In this document: positions 15,088 through 24,498 of the stretch, one piece after another | Layout of the letters: every line of letters starts with the position of its first letter | Position numbering within the stretch: position 1 is the stretch's first letter | The notes under the pieces: generated by a model | Database searches by the model: none | The model's input: only the letters and a program-made list of their open reading frames with translations | What the model was told of the DNA's origin: nothing | Source of the DNA: CAZSHX01 sp964606895 | Lineage (GTDB): Bacteria > Bacteroidota > Ignavibacteria > Kapaibacteriales > UBA2268 | Reading direction: 5' to 3' | Assembly (NCBI GenBank): GCA_964606895.1 | Contig: CAZSHX010000045.1 | Span: 1 to 37,742, forward strand | DNA length: 37,742 bases | Translations under genes and position numbers: made by a program

Positions 15088-16008
15088 ATGCTCAACCATT
15101 TTTTCTTTCTATTGATTTGCTTCATTTCCTTTTCTCAGAATATTTTTTCTCAGGATTCAGTTAGCAATTCCAAAGACAATAATTTCTATATTCATGTGCC
15201 TTATGATGCAATTCTTATCCCCGGAATAGGCATTGGTGCATTTCAAGCTGATGGAAAAAAAATCATTCATAACTTTTCTTTGAATCTTCTTGTCGGCAAC
15301 TCTGCAAAGCTTTCGGGACTTGAATTTGGCGGATTAATGAATTACAACAGTGAAAATGTTCTCGGTGTTCAAGTAGCAGGGATTTCAAATATCGCTGGGG
15401 GTGAACTGAATGGAATCCAGATAGCAGGGATTTTCAACAAAGCCAAAAAAGTGAAAAAGGGAATTCAAATCGGGCTTGTAAATATCTCCGAAGAAAATGA
15501 AGGAGTTCCATTAGGACTATTTTCTTATGTCCAAAAGGTTGGTATTGATTTTGATTTGTGGGTTGATGAGCAGGGTTTTCTTTATCTGGGTGCTAAATCA
15601 GGTACCGAGAGCTTCTATAATACTCCGTTTATCGGCATCAGAGGCGGAAGAAAAACAATGGCTACTTACGGCGGAATGTACGGATGGCGGAAAGAATTGT
15701 TCGAATCATTTTATTTGAACATAGACATTTCTTCTCAGGGAATAATAAACCGATTCGATAAATTTTCTACTATGCTGAACATGATGTCAAAATTGAGAAT
15801 TATCAGTGAAATTTTCCTTTGGAAAAGTGGAAAACTCGGAGTATCCATATTTGGAGGTCCTGTATTTAATGCCTATTTATCAGCCGAAGATTCTGAAGAT
15901 TTCATATATCCTCTACTGATTTACAAATACGACAGCCCCTGCGATTGCGGCACAATCTTTCGGCAAAGGTATTGGCTCGGATTTGTTCTTGGCATCAGGC
16001 TGTATTAA
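15088..16008 (+). CDS. Exported LA_2272-like surface repeat protein
   Basis: A 306-residue protein with a signal peptide (about 1-21, ending FSQ). The middle region (about 76-145) has short repeats of the pattern GxQxAGIxNxAG: LGVQVAGISNIAGGELNGIQ, IAGIFNKAKK and KKGIQIGLVNIS. This is the pattern of the LA_2272/LA_2273 surface repeat proteins of Leptospira and many Bacteroidota. The repeats are followed by beta-rich segments ending in an aromatic strand (YWLGFVLGIRLY), as for an outer membrane barrel. Function in the family is unknown. It converges on the GT4 gene with only 2 bp between the stops. Confidence 0.7.
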   Translation: MLNHFFFLLICFISFSQNIFSQDSVSNSKDNNFYIHVPYDAILIPGIGIGAFQADGKKIIHNFSLNLLVGNSAKLSGLEFGGLMNYNSENVLGVQVAGISNIAGGELNGIQIAGIFNKAKKVKKGIQIGLVNISEENEGVPLGLFSYVQKVGIDFDLWVDEQGFLYLGAKSGTESFYNTPFIGIRGGRKTMATYGGMYGWRKELFESFYLNIDISSQGIINRFDKFSTMLNMMSKLRIISEIFLWKSGKLGVSIFGGPVFNAYLSAEDSEDFIYPLLIYKYDSPCDCGTIFRQRYWLGFVLGIRLY

Positions 16009-16010
16009 TA

Positions 16011-17141
16011 TCAATCAACCATTTCCATGATTTTCTGTTCCTGAGCTTCATAACAAAAGATCTTCGATGCTTCCGAACATGCTTCTTTATAATTTTCCTT
16101 TTTTCCTGCAAGCTGTTTTAATGCAACTGCCAATTCCTGCGGACAAGCATTATGTGGGACAAGTTTCCCTATATGGTATTCTTCAACAATTTTCGATATT
16201 GCAGGTAAATCACTTGCAAGGCTTGGAATTCCTGCCATGCAGTATTCAAAAAGTTTATTTGGCAGTGCAAGGTTGTAGGAAAGTGAAATCGGCTGAATAA
16301 AAACAAGTCCGATATCTGCCGAGCATGTTATTTCATGAAGTTCGTCATAAGGTGCAACTCCCGCAAAATGAACTCTGCGGTGAACATTAAGCAAATTCGC
16401 TTCCTCCGCGATATCCTGCTTAAAGTAACCTTCACCATAAAGTACCAGAACAGCATTTTCAAAAAATGGCAATGCCCGGACTATTGCGAGTATTCCTCTG
16501 CCCGGAAGAAGCATTCCCTGATAAAGTAAAACTGTTTTTTCGTCAGTTATACTAAATTTTTTTCTGATATAATCTGATTTCAATGGTTCCCGAAAGGGCG
16601 GAAGATTCATAAATACATGATAAGGAACTTTCACTTTGAAATATGTCTTGAGATATTCGGCATCAAGTTCTCCTGAAACAATTATTTCGGAAGTATGCTT
16701 CACAAGGATTTTTTCCAAAAACGAAAGAATTCTTTGCTTGATTTTATTTTCTGCCAAAGGACCAAGAGCTGAGTAAATTTCTCTTGAATCATATATCAAC
16801 TTTCCTTTGTGCAATTTCGAAAGTTGTCGTGCAACAAAAAGTGAATACAGATCCATACCGAAATATTGTTTTGCCTTTGCTTCTTCTCTGTATTGATAAG
16901 AGTTACCGAAATAAGCCATCCATTTTGCCCAGAACTTTTTATTGTCGGGCTTTTTAACGGGAAATAGTTTAATGTTTTCAGCAGAAAACTTTTGGACATC
17001 TTTTTCATTCCCGATAGCTACAACACAAACAGATTTGCCGTTTTTAACAAGAGTACGTGCAAAGTTCAGCGTTCGGGCATCTGTTGCAAGTTCCGTAAAA
17101 AAAACAAAGCAAACATCGAAAGTTTTACCTTCATTGTTCAT
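16011..17141 (-). CDS. Family 4 (GT-B) glycosyltransferase
   Basis: A 376-residue cytosolic enzyme with two Rossmann-like halves. The N-terminal half begins DVCFVFFTELATDARTLNFA; the donor half contains LLYQGMLLPGRGILAIVRAL, the LVLYGEGYF strand, and a Glu-rich loop near SLSYNLALPNKLFEYCMAGIP, typical of GT4 retaining enzymes that use nucleotide-activated sugars. The sugar is not predictable. It sits 9 bp downstream of a FemAB-like transferase gene in the same direction, so the two are likely one operon, suggesting assembly of a cell-surface glycan or glycoconjugate. ManC at 18812 makes GDP-mannose, a plausible donor precursor. Confidence 0.88.
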   Translation of the reverse strand: MNNEGKTFDVCFVFFTELATDARTLNFARTLVKNGKSVCVVAIGNEKDVQKFSAENIKLFPVKKPDNKKFWAKWMAYFGNSYQYREEAKAKQYFGMDLYSLFVARQLSKLHKGKLIYDSREIYSALGPLAENKIKQRILSFLEKILVKHTSEIIVSGELDAEYLKTYFKVKVPYHVFMNLPPFREPLKSDYIRKKFSITDEKTVLLYQGMLLPGRGILAIVRALPFFENAVLVLYGEGYFKQDIAEEANLLNVHRRVHFAGVAPYDELHEITCSADIGLVFIQPISLSYNLALPNKLFEYCMAGIPSLASDLPAISKIVEEYHIGKLVPHNACPQELAVALKQLAGKKENYKEACSEASKIFCYEAQEQKIMEMVD

Positions 17142-17150
17142 GATAATATT

Positions 17151-18131
17151 TTAATCTCTGAATTTATAATGATAAGTACTTCTTAATATTCCTTTCGCGT
17201 CGAATCTTTCTTTAAAGTAAATAAGATTCAAAGAGGGTGTCATCGGGTCTTCGGCTTTCGTATCCTGAGAAACCCCGATATCAACCCAGCGGTAACCGTT
17301 TTCGTGTGCCCAGCGAACAGTTTCGTACATGATTAGGTAAATCGGTTTCAAATGCTCGTATTCGTAAAGCAGCATATTGTAGAAGCACAACACAACCTGA
17401 TTATTGCAAAGGAAAAGCCAGGAACCTGCAATCGCCTTGCCTTCGTATTCAACCATCAACAGCTTAACGCTTTCCGGCATAAGATGTTGAATTTTCAGCA
17501 TGTCTTCAAGTGTATGAGTAGGCTTAACGTCGTGTCTTGCTTTGTTTTGCAGAAGAATATCGTTGAAAGACTCGTAATCCATGCTGTCCGAAATTTTTAG
17601 ATTACCTTCACGTAGAATTTTATGGATTGATTTTCTTGCGGTTTTGTCGAAATGACTCAGAAAATCTTTTCCGTGCTTTAGTTCAATCGCATGGGAAATA
17701 TAATGCAGTTCAAAATCAAATTTGCGGAAAAGCATAGCATACTCAATATGCTGAGAAATATTCCCGGAGTAAACAATAGGCGGCGGAATCAGAAATATTT
17801 CCTTGAAATTTTTGGTGTCGAAATATTCCATCATCGCATCTACCATTCTCAGGCACGTTTCAAAAGGCAAATCAGCTGTTACTATTGAACCGTAACTTGC
17901 TCCTGTTGGTGACCAGAAAACTCTGCCTTCTTCCTTCAATCCACCTGGCAACACTCCAATTAGTTTGTTATTTTCTCGGAACATCAAATGATAGAAATTA
18001 AATCTTCCGGTCTGATGGTAATCAAGAAACGCCATTTTGTGGAACATAGTTCCGTTGTTTGATTTATCAACGAAGTCTTCCCATTCCTGACGGAATTTCG
18101 GTTCATATTCGTGGATTGTTATATTGTTCAT
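17151..18131 (-). CDS. FemAB-like acyl/aminoacyl transferase (GNAT fold)
   Basis: A 326-residue protein of the FemAB/BioF2-like double-GNAT type. It starts INNITIHEYEPKF-like (NITIHEYEPKFRQEWEDFVD), has the LSHFDKTARKSIHKILREG segment of FemAB-like proteins (about 155-175), and in the C-terminal GNAT half has GSWLFLCNNQ, WAHENGYRWVDIGVS and the late LIYFKERFDAKG. Proteins of this group add amino acids to peptidoglycan precursors or acyl groups to surface polysaccharides. With a GT4 gene 9 bp downstream, a role in envelope glycan decoration is more likely than a classical pentaglycine bridge, which this phylum lacks. The acceptor is unknown. Confidence 0.75.
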   Translation of the reverse strand: MNNITIHEYEPKFRQEWEDFVDKSNNGTMFHKMAFLDYHQTGRFNFYHLMFRENNKLIGVLPGGLKEEGRVFWSPTGASYGSIVTADLPFETCLRMVDAMMEYFDTKNFKEIFLIPPPIVYSGNISQHIEYAMLFRKFDFELHYISHAIELKHGKDFLSHFDKTARKSIHKILREGNLKISDSMDYESFNDILLQNKARHDVKPTHTLEDMLKIQHLMPESVKLLMVEYEGKAIAGSWLFLCNNQVVLCFYNMLLYEYEHLKPIYLIMYETVRWAHENGYRWVDIGVSQDTKAEDPMTPSLNLIYFKERFDAKGILRSTYHYKFRD

Positions 18132-18165
18132 TTTTATATGCTTTATCGAAACTGTATTTTTTTGA

Positions 18166-18654
18166 CTATTTTTTAATTGCGGAGCTAACTTCAGTAATAT
18201 CCAAAACTTGCTTTATTGCTTCGGGTTTCATTTCAAGTATAAAACCCTGCTTGCCGCCATTAATATAAATTTTTTCTAAAAGAAAAATTGTTTTCTCAGC
18301 AAAAACAGGTAATTCGGTTCTTGTCCCGAACGGGCTTGTTCCTCCGAATTGATAACCTGTAAGTTTCAAAGCTTTTTGCTGATTGCAGGGAGAAATTGTT
18401 TTCACTCCGAGCTCTCTGGCAAGTTCTTTTGTTGAAACTTCCAAATCTCCGTGCATAAGGACAATCAGTCCATCACCTGTTTCATCTTCGAAGACAAGGG
18501 TTTTGATTACGTTGTGTTCCGGCACATCCAGCTCTAATGCTGTATGACGGGTGCCTCCCTTTTCTTCGTATTTAAACTGGTGCGGAATAAATTCAATTTT
18601 CTTTTCTCTTAGAAAACGAATTGCCTGAGTGACGGGAATATCTTTGCCCGACAA
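18166..18654 (-). CDS. ybaK: YbaK/EbsC-type aminoacyl-tRNA deacylase
   Basis: A 162-residue protein of the YbaK/ProX editing family, which hydrolyses mischarged tRNA, classically Cys-tRNA(Pro). Visible features are TPVT-like PVTQAIRFL near the start, the conserved Lys51 in NVIKTLVFED and the GGTSPFG loop (104-110), which marks YbaK rather than ProXp-ala. The length is standard. It lies 34 bp upstream of the FemAB-like gene; this may be coincidence, or co-transcription from its promoter. FemAB-type enzymes use aminoacyl-tRNAs, so a deacylase nearby is thematically interesting but unproven. Confidence 0.9.
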   Translation of the reverse strand: MSGKDIPVTQAIRFLREKKIEFIPHQFKYEEKGGTRHTALELDVPEHNVIKTLVFEDETGDGLIVLMHGDLEVSTKELARELGVKTISPCNQQKALKLTGYQFGGTSPFGTRTELPVFAEKTIFLLEKIYINGGKQGFILEMKPEAIKQVLDITEVSSAIKK

Positions 18655-18811
18655 AATTTTCTCCGAATGTTAGTTTTAAAAAAGCAAAATTAACATAATA
18701 ACTTAATACGAAAAAATCATTTCATCTAATTATAAAAATCAACGAGATTTTTTATGTTTATCTGCTTAATTTTGTAATTTATTGATAAAGCAAATATTAA
18801 TCGGATTAAAT

Positions 18812-19921
18812 ATGAATATTACAAATCAATTTGATTTCCAAAAAGTAGCTATTATTATGGCTGGCGGTATGGGTGCACGTCTTTGGCCCAGAAGCACCGA
18901 AAAACAATCCAAGCAGTTTATTCATCTGATTGGCGATGGGACCATGATTCAAAATACTGTTGCCCGTCTTCAGCCTTGTTTTTCCCCCGAAGAGATTTAC
19001 ATTGTTGCCGCCGAAAGCTACTCGGAACTGATTTACGACCAAATTCCGCTACTTCCCAAAGAGAACATTATCCTTGAACCATACGGAAAAAATACTGCCC
19101 CGTGTCTTGCTTTGAGTCTTACGCAAATCAGTGAAAAAATTTCTCCTGAAACTGTTGTCTATGCTCTGCCCGCTGACCATGTGATTTATAACGTAAGGGA
19201 GTATCACAACAGTTTGAATGTTGCAGGCAAACTTGCACTGGACAGAAAGTGCATTGCGACAATCGGAATCCACCCCACACGCCCCGAAACGGGTTTTGGC
19301 TATGTTCAGGTGGATGATGAACCCGGAGACCTTGGCGAAGCCTTTGAATTCGGAATCCGCCATACCAAAACATTTGCAGAAAAGCCCGACGAAGATACTG
19401 CTCAAAGATTCATTGATTCGGGGGATTTCCTCTGGAACAGCGGTATTTTCACATGGAGAGCGGATACTTTCTGGGAGGCTTTCGAAAAATATCTGCCCGA
19501 GCACGACCAGTTGTTTAAAGTATTGAGAAAATTTGTCGGTAAGGAAATGTATTCGGAGGCTGTTCAGGATGTTTACAGACAAATACTTTCCGAATCTGTT
19601 GACTATGCAATTCTCGAAAAAGCAAAAAATGTTTATGTGGTTGAGGGTTCATTCGGTTGGAGTGATGTCGGCAATTGGGATGAACTGTACCGCCTGACAA
19701 TGAAGGACGGCAGAAACAATGTTATCGAAGGGGACGTTATTGCGATAGATACTTCAAACTGCTTCATCAGTTCTTATGATAAAACAATCGGAACCGTAGG
19801 AGTGGAAAATCTTATCATTGTTGACAGCGAAGATGCTTTGCTGATTTGCAGAAAAGGTAATTCTTCTGCCGCTAAAGAGATAGTGGACTTTATGAAAAGA
19901 AAGCACATAAGCAAGTATTAA
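18812..19921 (+). CDS. manC: Mannose-1-phosphate guanylyltransferase
   Basis: A nucleotidyltransferase that makes GDP-mannose from GTP and mannose-1-phosphate. The N-terminal signature is IIMAGGMGARLWPRSTEKQS, with later YALPADHVI, TFAEKPDEDTA, the product-binding LWNSGIFTWRA and GSFGWSDVGNWDELY. It lacks the C-terminal isomerase domain of bifunctional ManC, so it is the short monofunctional type (about 370 residues). An upstream in-frame TTG at 18782 would add ten residues, but ATG 18812 directly precedes the conserved region and is preferred. GDP-mannose feeds surface glycans, in line with the neighbouring GT4 gene. It is followed by metG after 89 bp. Confidence 0.95.
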   Translation: MNITNQFDFQKVAIIMAGGMGARLWPRSTEKQSKQFIHLIGDGTMIQNTVARLQPCFSPEEIYIVAAESYSELIYDQIPLLPKENIILEPYGKNTAPCLALSLTQISEKISPETVVYALPADHVIYNVREYHNSLNVAGKLALDRKCIATIGIHPTRPETGFGYVQVDDEPGDLGEAFEFGIRHTKTFAEKPDEDTAQRFIDSGDFLWNSGIFTWRADTFWEAFEKYLPEHDQLFKVLRKFVGKEMYSEAVQDVYRQILSESVDYAILEKAKNVYVVEGSFGWSDVGNWDELYRLTMKDGRNNVIEGDVIAIDTSNCFISSYDKTIGTVGVENLIIVDSEDALLICRKGNSSAAKEIVDFMKRKHISKY

Positions 19922-20010
19922 TCGGGCGATTTTGGATAAACCTGACGAAAAGCGTATTTTAGCAGAATATATTATACAATAAAAAGAAAATTAGTTTAAG
20001 GTTACATAAC

Positions 20011-22209
20011 ATGAAGAGAACATTAGTTACATCGGCACTGCCCTATGCAAACGGCTATCTGCATCTTGGTCATTGTGCCGGAGCATATCTCCCCGGCGAT
20101 ATTTACTCCAGGTTTTTAAGACTTTCCGGTGAAGAAGTGCTCTGGGTTTGCGGCTCCGACGAGCATGGGGTTGCAATTATGATTTCAGCCGACAAAGAGA
20201 AAACAACACCCGAACATATCATAGATAAATATCATTATGCCAATAAAGAAGCTTTTGAAAAATTCGGAATGACTTTCGATATTTACTCAAGAACCTCGAA
20301 CCCGATTCATCATAATACAGCAAAAGAATTTTTTGCTGATTTCCTTAAAAAAGGCTTGCTGAACGAAAAAGAAGAAGAGCAGTTTTTCGACCCCAAGGCG
20401 AATATGTTTCTGCCCGACAGATACGTTGAAGGTATTTGCCCGAACTGCGGACACGACCATGCACGCGGCGACCAGTGCGACAGTTGCGGAGCTTACTATA
20501 ACCAACTCGACCTGAAAAGTCCCAAAAGTCTTGTTTCCGGCGAAACTCCAATCGTCAAGAAGACAATTCACTGGTATATGCGGTTCGATTTGTTCCAGAA
20601 GTTTTTGGAAGAGTATATCGAAAGCCACAGCGGCGACTGGAAAGATAATGTTCTTCAGCAAACCAGAAGCTGGCTGAAACAGGGTTTGAACGAAAGAGCA
20701 ATTACCCGCGATATGTCGTGGGGCGTTAAAATTGACGATATTCCCGGAATACCAAAGGAAAAATCCACAGGGAAAGCACTCTACGTATGGTTTGAAGCTG
20801 TATTGGGATATATCTCCAATACTAAAATCTGGGCTTTACAGCAGGAACACAAAAAGCTCGGCAAGGAAGACGATTGGAAAAAATGGTGGCAGGATGATGA
20901 AACTAAATACATTGCTTTCATCGGGAAAGATAACATTGTGTTTCATACATTGATTTTCCCTGCTCTTTTGCACGCAAAAGGCGAAAACTACATTTTACCT
21001 TCAAACGTACCTGCTAATGAATTTTTGAATCTTGAAGGACAAAAATTTTCGAAATCCCGCAACTGGAGTATTGACCTTCGGGATTTTATTTCGGATTTAC
21101 CTGAACCATGGGCTGTTGATGCACTAAGATACACTTTAGCGATGAATTTCCCCGAAAGCAAGGATTCCGATTTTGCATGGAAAGATTTCCAAGCAAGAAA
21201 CAATAATGAACTTGCATCAATTTTGGGCAATTTCGTGAACAGGACTCTGCTTTTCATCCAGAAAAATTTCAACAATGAAATGCCCACTCTCCCTGATAAT
21301 TACAAGAATATCATACCTGAGTGGAAGCGAATGGCAGAATTTTTCGAGAATAACAAAAATTCCTATTCAAGTGATTTTGTTACTGATGTCTTTTCCGAAA
21401 ATGACAAAGCCATGCTTTTTGCTTTGATAAACGGAAGAAGTAAAATATCCGAGCTTTACTCTAAATTCAGATTCCGCGATGCTATCACCGAGACAATGAA
21501 TGTTGCCCGTGCCGCAAATAAATATTTCAATGATGAAGAGCCATGGAAAACAATCAAATCCGACCCTGAAAGAGCCGCTAAATCACTTTATATCTGCACT
21601 CAGACGGCAGGTTCGCTGTCGGTTCTGTTTGCTCCGGTTATACCATTTTCATGCAAGAAAATCAGAAAGTTCCTTTCACTTCCCGATGATGCAGGTGAAC
21701 CGAACCACGCAACAAAAAGATTAGATTTTTGGAAAAACTGCATTTATCCGCTTTTGCCCGAAGGATTGCAAATTGGCGAAACAAGCATCTTATTCCCGAG
21801 AATCGAAGATGAAACAATTGCAATTCAGATTGCCAAGCTTGGCGATAAAAACGATGAAAACAAGGCTCTGCCTGCTGAAGATTTGATTACTATTGACTAT
21901 TTTTCAAAAATCAAATTGAAAACAGCAGTCATTTTGCAAGCTGAAAATGTTAAAAAATCCAAGAAATTAATAAAGCTTCAGGTTGACCTGGGCGGCGAGA
22001 AAAAACAAATTCTTGCCGGAATTGCCGAACATTACAAGGCTGAAGAATTAATCGGGAAAACTATTGTCATTGTTGCTAATCTCCAACCGGCTAAACTTAT
22101 GGGAGAAGAATCTCAGGGTATGCTTTTAGCTGCAAATTCGGAAGACGGAAGATTAGTCATAGTTGTGCCCGAAAAAGATGACATCGGCATTGGGGCTACG
22201 GTAAGGTAA
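20011..22209 (+). CDS. metG: Methionyl-tRNA synthetase
   Basis: A 732-residue class I synthetase that charges tRNA-Met. It has the HIGH-type motif HLGH (18-21), a zinc knuckle with Cys143, Cys146, Cys156 and Cys159, and the KMSKS-type loop KFSKS (345-349). The anticodon-binding helical part follows (about 400-560). The end (about 625-732) is a tRNA-binding OB-fold domain (DLITIDYFSKIKLKTAVI ... GKTIVIVANLQPAKLMG), giving the E. coli-like long dimeric form. The hemW gene follows after 19 bp, so co-transcription is likely. Confidence 0.98.
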   Translation: MKRTLVTSALPYANGYLHLGHCAGAYLPGDIYSRFLRLSGEEVLWVCGSDEHGVAIMISADKEKTTPEHIIDKYHYANKEAFEKFGMTFDIYSRTSNPIHHNTAKEFFADFLKKGLLNEKEEEQFFDPKANMFLPDRYVEGICPNCGHDHARGDQCDSCGAYYNQLDLKSPKSLVSGETPIVKKTIHWYMRFDLFQKFLEEYIESHSGDWKDNVLQQTRSWLKQGLNERAITRDMSWGVKIDDIPGIPKEKSTGKALYVWFEAVLGYISNTKIWALQQEHKKLGKEDDWKKWWQDDETKYIAFIGKDNIVFHTLIFPALLHAKGENYILPSNVPANEFLNLEGQKFSKSRNWSIDLRDFISDLPEPWAVDALRYTLAMNFPESKDSDFAWKDFQARNNNELASILGNFVNRTLLFIQKNFNNEMPTLPDNYKNIIPEWKRMAEFFENNKNSYSSDFVTDVFSENDKAMLFALINGRSKISELYSKFRFRDAITETMNVARAANKYFNDEEPWKTIKSDPERAAKSLYICTQTAGSLSVLFAPVIPFSCKKIRKFLSLPDDAGEPNHATKRLDFWKNCIYPLLPEGLQIGETSILFPRIEDETIAIQIAKLGDKNDENKALPAEDLITIDYFSKIKLKTAVILQAENVKKSKKLIKLQVDLGGEKKQILAGIAEHYKAEELIGKTIVIVANLQPAKLMGEESQGMLLAANSEDGRLVIVVPEKDDIGIGATVR

Positions 22210-22228
22210 TCAGAGAAACATCAGTTAT

Positions 22229-23386
22229 ATGACAGGTATTTACTTACATATCCCGTTCTGCGTCAGAAAATGTTTCTATTGCGACTTCTATTCTGAAACT
22301 AATCTTGCCGGACTAAATTCGTTCACGGAATTGATTTGCCGCGAAATTAAAATCCGTTCCGATGCATTTCCCGAAAAGAAAGAAATTGATACGGTATTTT
22401 TCGGCGGCGGTACTCCCTCATTGCTTTCAGAAGCGAATCTCGGGAAAATATTCGAATCTTTGCACAAAGCATTCACTATCAAAATGGATGCTGAGATTAC
22501 TCTTGAATGCAATCCCGGAACAGCTATCAAAGAGCGTCTGATTCAATACAGGAATCTTGGAGTTAACCGCTTGAGCATTGGAGTGCAATCGTTTGTTGAT
22601 GATGAATTAAAATTTCTGCAAAGAATACATGATTCCAGCGAAGCCATCGAAACATTCCATAATGCACGTGAAGCGGGTTTCAAAAATATCAGCCTTGACC
22701 TCATTTTTGCAATACCGATGCAAACCATGGATTCTTTAAAGTATTCCATTGATAAGGCAATTCGGCTTGCACCTGAAAATATTTCCTATTACAGCCTGAT
22801 TTACGAACCAGATACACCGCTCTACAAAGAATATCTTTTTGGGATAATCCGAAAAATTGACGAGGAAGTTGATGCTAATCAATACGAATTAATAATTGAT
22901 TCACTCAAAAAAGCAGGCTACGGACAATACGAAGTTTCGAACTTTGCAAAGCCCGGAAAAGAATGCCTTCACAACCTGATTTACTGGCATGGTCATGAAT
23001 ATTTCGGATTTGGTCCTTCGGCACATGGATATCTGGATAATGTAAGATATTGGAATGTTAAAAACTTCCGAAAATACTACAATCATCTTAAAATAAATAC
23101 ACTTCCCGGTACCGGTAGTGAGACTCTGACAGCGAAGAACCGTTTCGAGGAACAAATCTATTTGGGTTTGCGTGCCGATGGGATTGATTTGGACAGGTTA
23201 CAAAATGATTTCGGCGGGAATACCAAAGAAAAGCTGGAAACTGAATTAAAGCAATTTATTGAGGAAGGTTTAGTAACGTCCAAAAAGAGCAAATATTCAT
23301 TAACCAAAAGAGGTTATATGGTTTGCGATTATCTTGCGATTAAATTATTGAAAAATATTGACGATATTGAGTTTATCACTGAATAA
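22229..23386 (+). CDS. hemW: Radical SAM haem chaperone HemW (HemN-like)
   Basis: A 385-residue radical SAM protein. The cluster motif is C11-x3-C15-x2-C18 (PFCVRKCFYCDFYS), followed by FFGGGTPSLL, ECNPGT, NRLSIGVQSF and the C-terminal HemN-type domain (about 290-380). The length and motif spacing match HemW rather than true oxygen-independent coproporphyrinogen oxidase HemN, which has a longer N-terminus. HemW delivers haem to membrane proteins. It sits between metG and a flavin reductase gene with short gaps (19 and 17 bp), suggesting a single transcript. Confidence 0.93.
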   Translation: MTGIYLHIPFCVRKCFYCDFYSETNLAGLNSFTELICREIKIRSDAFPEKKEIDTVFFGGGTPSLLSEANLGKIFESLHKAFTIKMDAEITLECNPGTAIKERLIQYRNLGVNRLSIGVQSFVDDELKFLQRIHDSSEAIETFHNAREAGFKNISLDLIFAIPMQTMDSLKYSIDKAIRLAPENISYYSLIYEPDTPLYKEYLFGIIRKIDEEVDANQYELIIDSLKKAGYGQYEVSNFAKPGKECLHNLIYWHGHEYFGFGPSAHGYLDNVRYWNVKNFRKYYNHLKINTLPGTGSETLTAKNRFEEQIYLGLRADGIDLDRLQNDFGGNTKEKLETELKQFIEEGLVTSKKSKYSLTKRGYMVCDYLAIKLLKNIDDIEFITE

Positions 23387-23403
23387 TATTTTCGGGAAAA
23401 AAT

Positions 23404-23976
23404 ATGAAAAAATCAATTGGAAAAAAAACGATTATTTTACCTCATCCGGTTATGATTATTGCAACCTACGATGCTCACGACAAACCGAATATGATGTCGG
23501 TGTCCTGGGGAGGGATTTGTTGCAGTGAGCCTCCGTGCATAGCCATTTCAGTAAGGAAACAGCGTTACACCTACGACTGCCTTATGAAAAACATGGCTTT
23601 TTCGGTTAATACACCCTCGACCGACTATATCGCAGAAGCCGATTTGGCAGGAGTTATTTCAGGAAGGGAGAAGGATAAGTTTTTTGAAACGGGACTGACA
23701 GCAGTTCGCAGTGAGATTGTTAATGCACCGTACATCAAAGAATTTCCGATGTCAATGCTCTGCAAAGTAATCAGAATCGTGGAAATCGGCATTCACACAC
23801 AATTTATCGGCGAAATAATGGATGTGCTGGTTGACGAAGATGCTTTGAACGAGAAGGGATTGCCCGATATTAACAAAGTAAAACCATTTACCTATAATTC
23901 TGCCGACAGAGGCTACTATGCCATTGGTGAACGCCTGGCAAGCGGTTATACGGTGCTGAAAATCAAAAAATCGTAA
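23404..23976 (+). CDS. Flavin reductase family (FMN-binding split-barrel) protein
   Basis: A 190-residue cytosolic protein of the flavin reductase/flavoredoxin type. It starts with PHPVMIIATYDAHDKPNMM and SVSWGGICCSEPPCIAISVR, where FMN binds in a split beta-barrel, then FSVNTPSTDYIAEADLAG, and ends with GYYAIGERLASGY. Such proteins reduce flavins with NAD(P)H or act as FMN electron carriers. The two cysteines in GICC and the Cys in EPPC resemble flavoredoxin relatives. It is probably the last gene of the metG-hemW transcript; the physiological partner is unknown. Confidence 0.88.
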   Translation: MKKSIGKKTIILPHPVMIIATYDAHDKPNMMSVSWGGICCSEPPCIAISVRKQRYTYDCLMKNMAFSVNTPSTDYIAEADLAGVISGREKDKFFETGLTAVRSEIVNAPYIKEFPMSMLCKVIRIVEIGIHTQFIGEIMDVLVDEDALNEKGLPDINKVKPFTYNSADRGYYAIGERLASGYTVLKIKKS

Positions 23977-24083
23977 ATATCTTGAAAAAAAATTATCAAT
24001 TAAACCTTTTAATTAATTATTATTTTCATAATTTTGTATTCTGTATAAATAGAAAGATATAAAAAAGTATATTTGGAGAAATT

Positions 24084-24485
24084 ATGGATACTGATAAAGT
24101 TCAAAGAACTATCTTGCTTGTTGATGACGATTTAGATTTACTGAATCAACTCGAACTGCAGTTTCAGGCTGTTGGCTACAATGTTATTACTGCCGACTCG
24201 CAGGAAGCCGCCGAGAAGATTTTGAAAACAACCAGACCTGACGTTGTCGTTTCCGATTTGATGATGGAAAACCTCGACGGCGGATTTTCACTTTCTTACC
24301 ACATTAAGAAAAAAGACCCGCTCATCCCTGTTATCATCATTACCGGCGTTACGAGCGAACTCGGGTTCAGCTTCTATACCGACACAGAGGAAGAACGCCG
24401 CTGGATTAAAGCCGATGCGGTTTTGAACAAACCAATCCGTTTCGAACAGTTAATGCACGAAATTCAAAAGCACTTACCACTGTAG
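24084..24485 (+). CDS. Single-domain response regulator
   Basis: A 133-residue receiver domain with no output domain. The acidic pocket is LLVDDDLD (D14-D16), the phosphoacceptor is D58 in VVVSDLMMENLDGG, and the conserved Lys is in VLNKPIRFEQ. Between the switch Thr (IIITGVT) and that Lys there is an extra Glu/Arg-rich loop (FYTDTEEERRW), longer than usual. A GGAGAA ribosome site stands just before the ATG. The next gene, 13 bp on, encodes a receiver-kinase hybrid, its probable phosphate donor. The pair uses visibly more G+C-rich codons than nearby hypothetical genes. Confidence 0.92.
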   Translation: MDTDKVQRTILLVDDDLDLLNQLELQFQAVGYNVITADSQEAAEKILKTTRPDVVVSDLMMENLDGGFSLSYHIKKKDPLIPVIIITGVTSELGFSFYTDTEEERRWIKADAVLNKPIRFEQLMHEIQKHLPL

Positions 24486-24498
24486 AAAAAAGTAGATT

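Noticed and set aside
18782..18811. TTG start extension of manC by ten residues
   Set aside because: ATG at 18812 is closer to the conserved N-terminus and the extra residues are not family-like.
19049..19582. 177-residue minus-strand ORF opposite manC
   Set aside because: Antisense to a conserved enzyme; no family features.
20287..20661. 124-residue minus-strand ORF in metG
   Set aside because: Antisense of the zinc-knuckle region of metG.
22229..23386. Oxygen-independent coproporphyrinogen oxidase HemN
   Set aside because: The N-terminus begins directly at the radical SAM core and overall length fits HemW.
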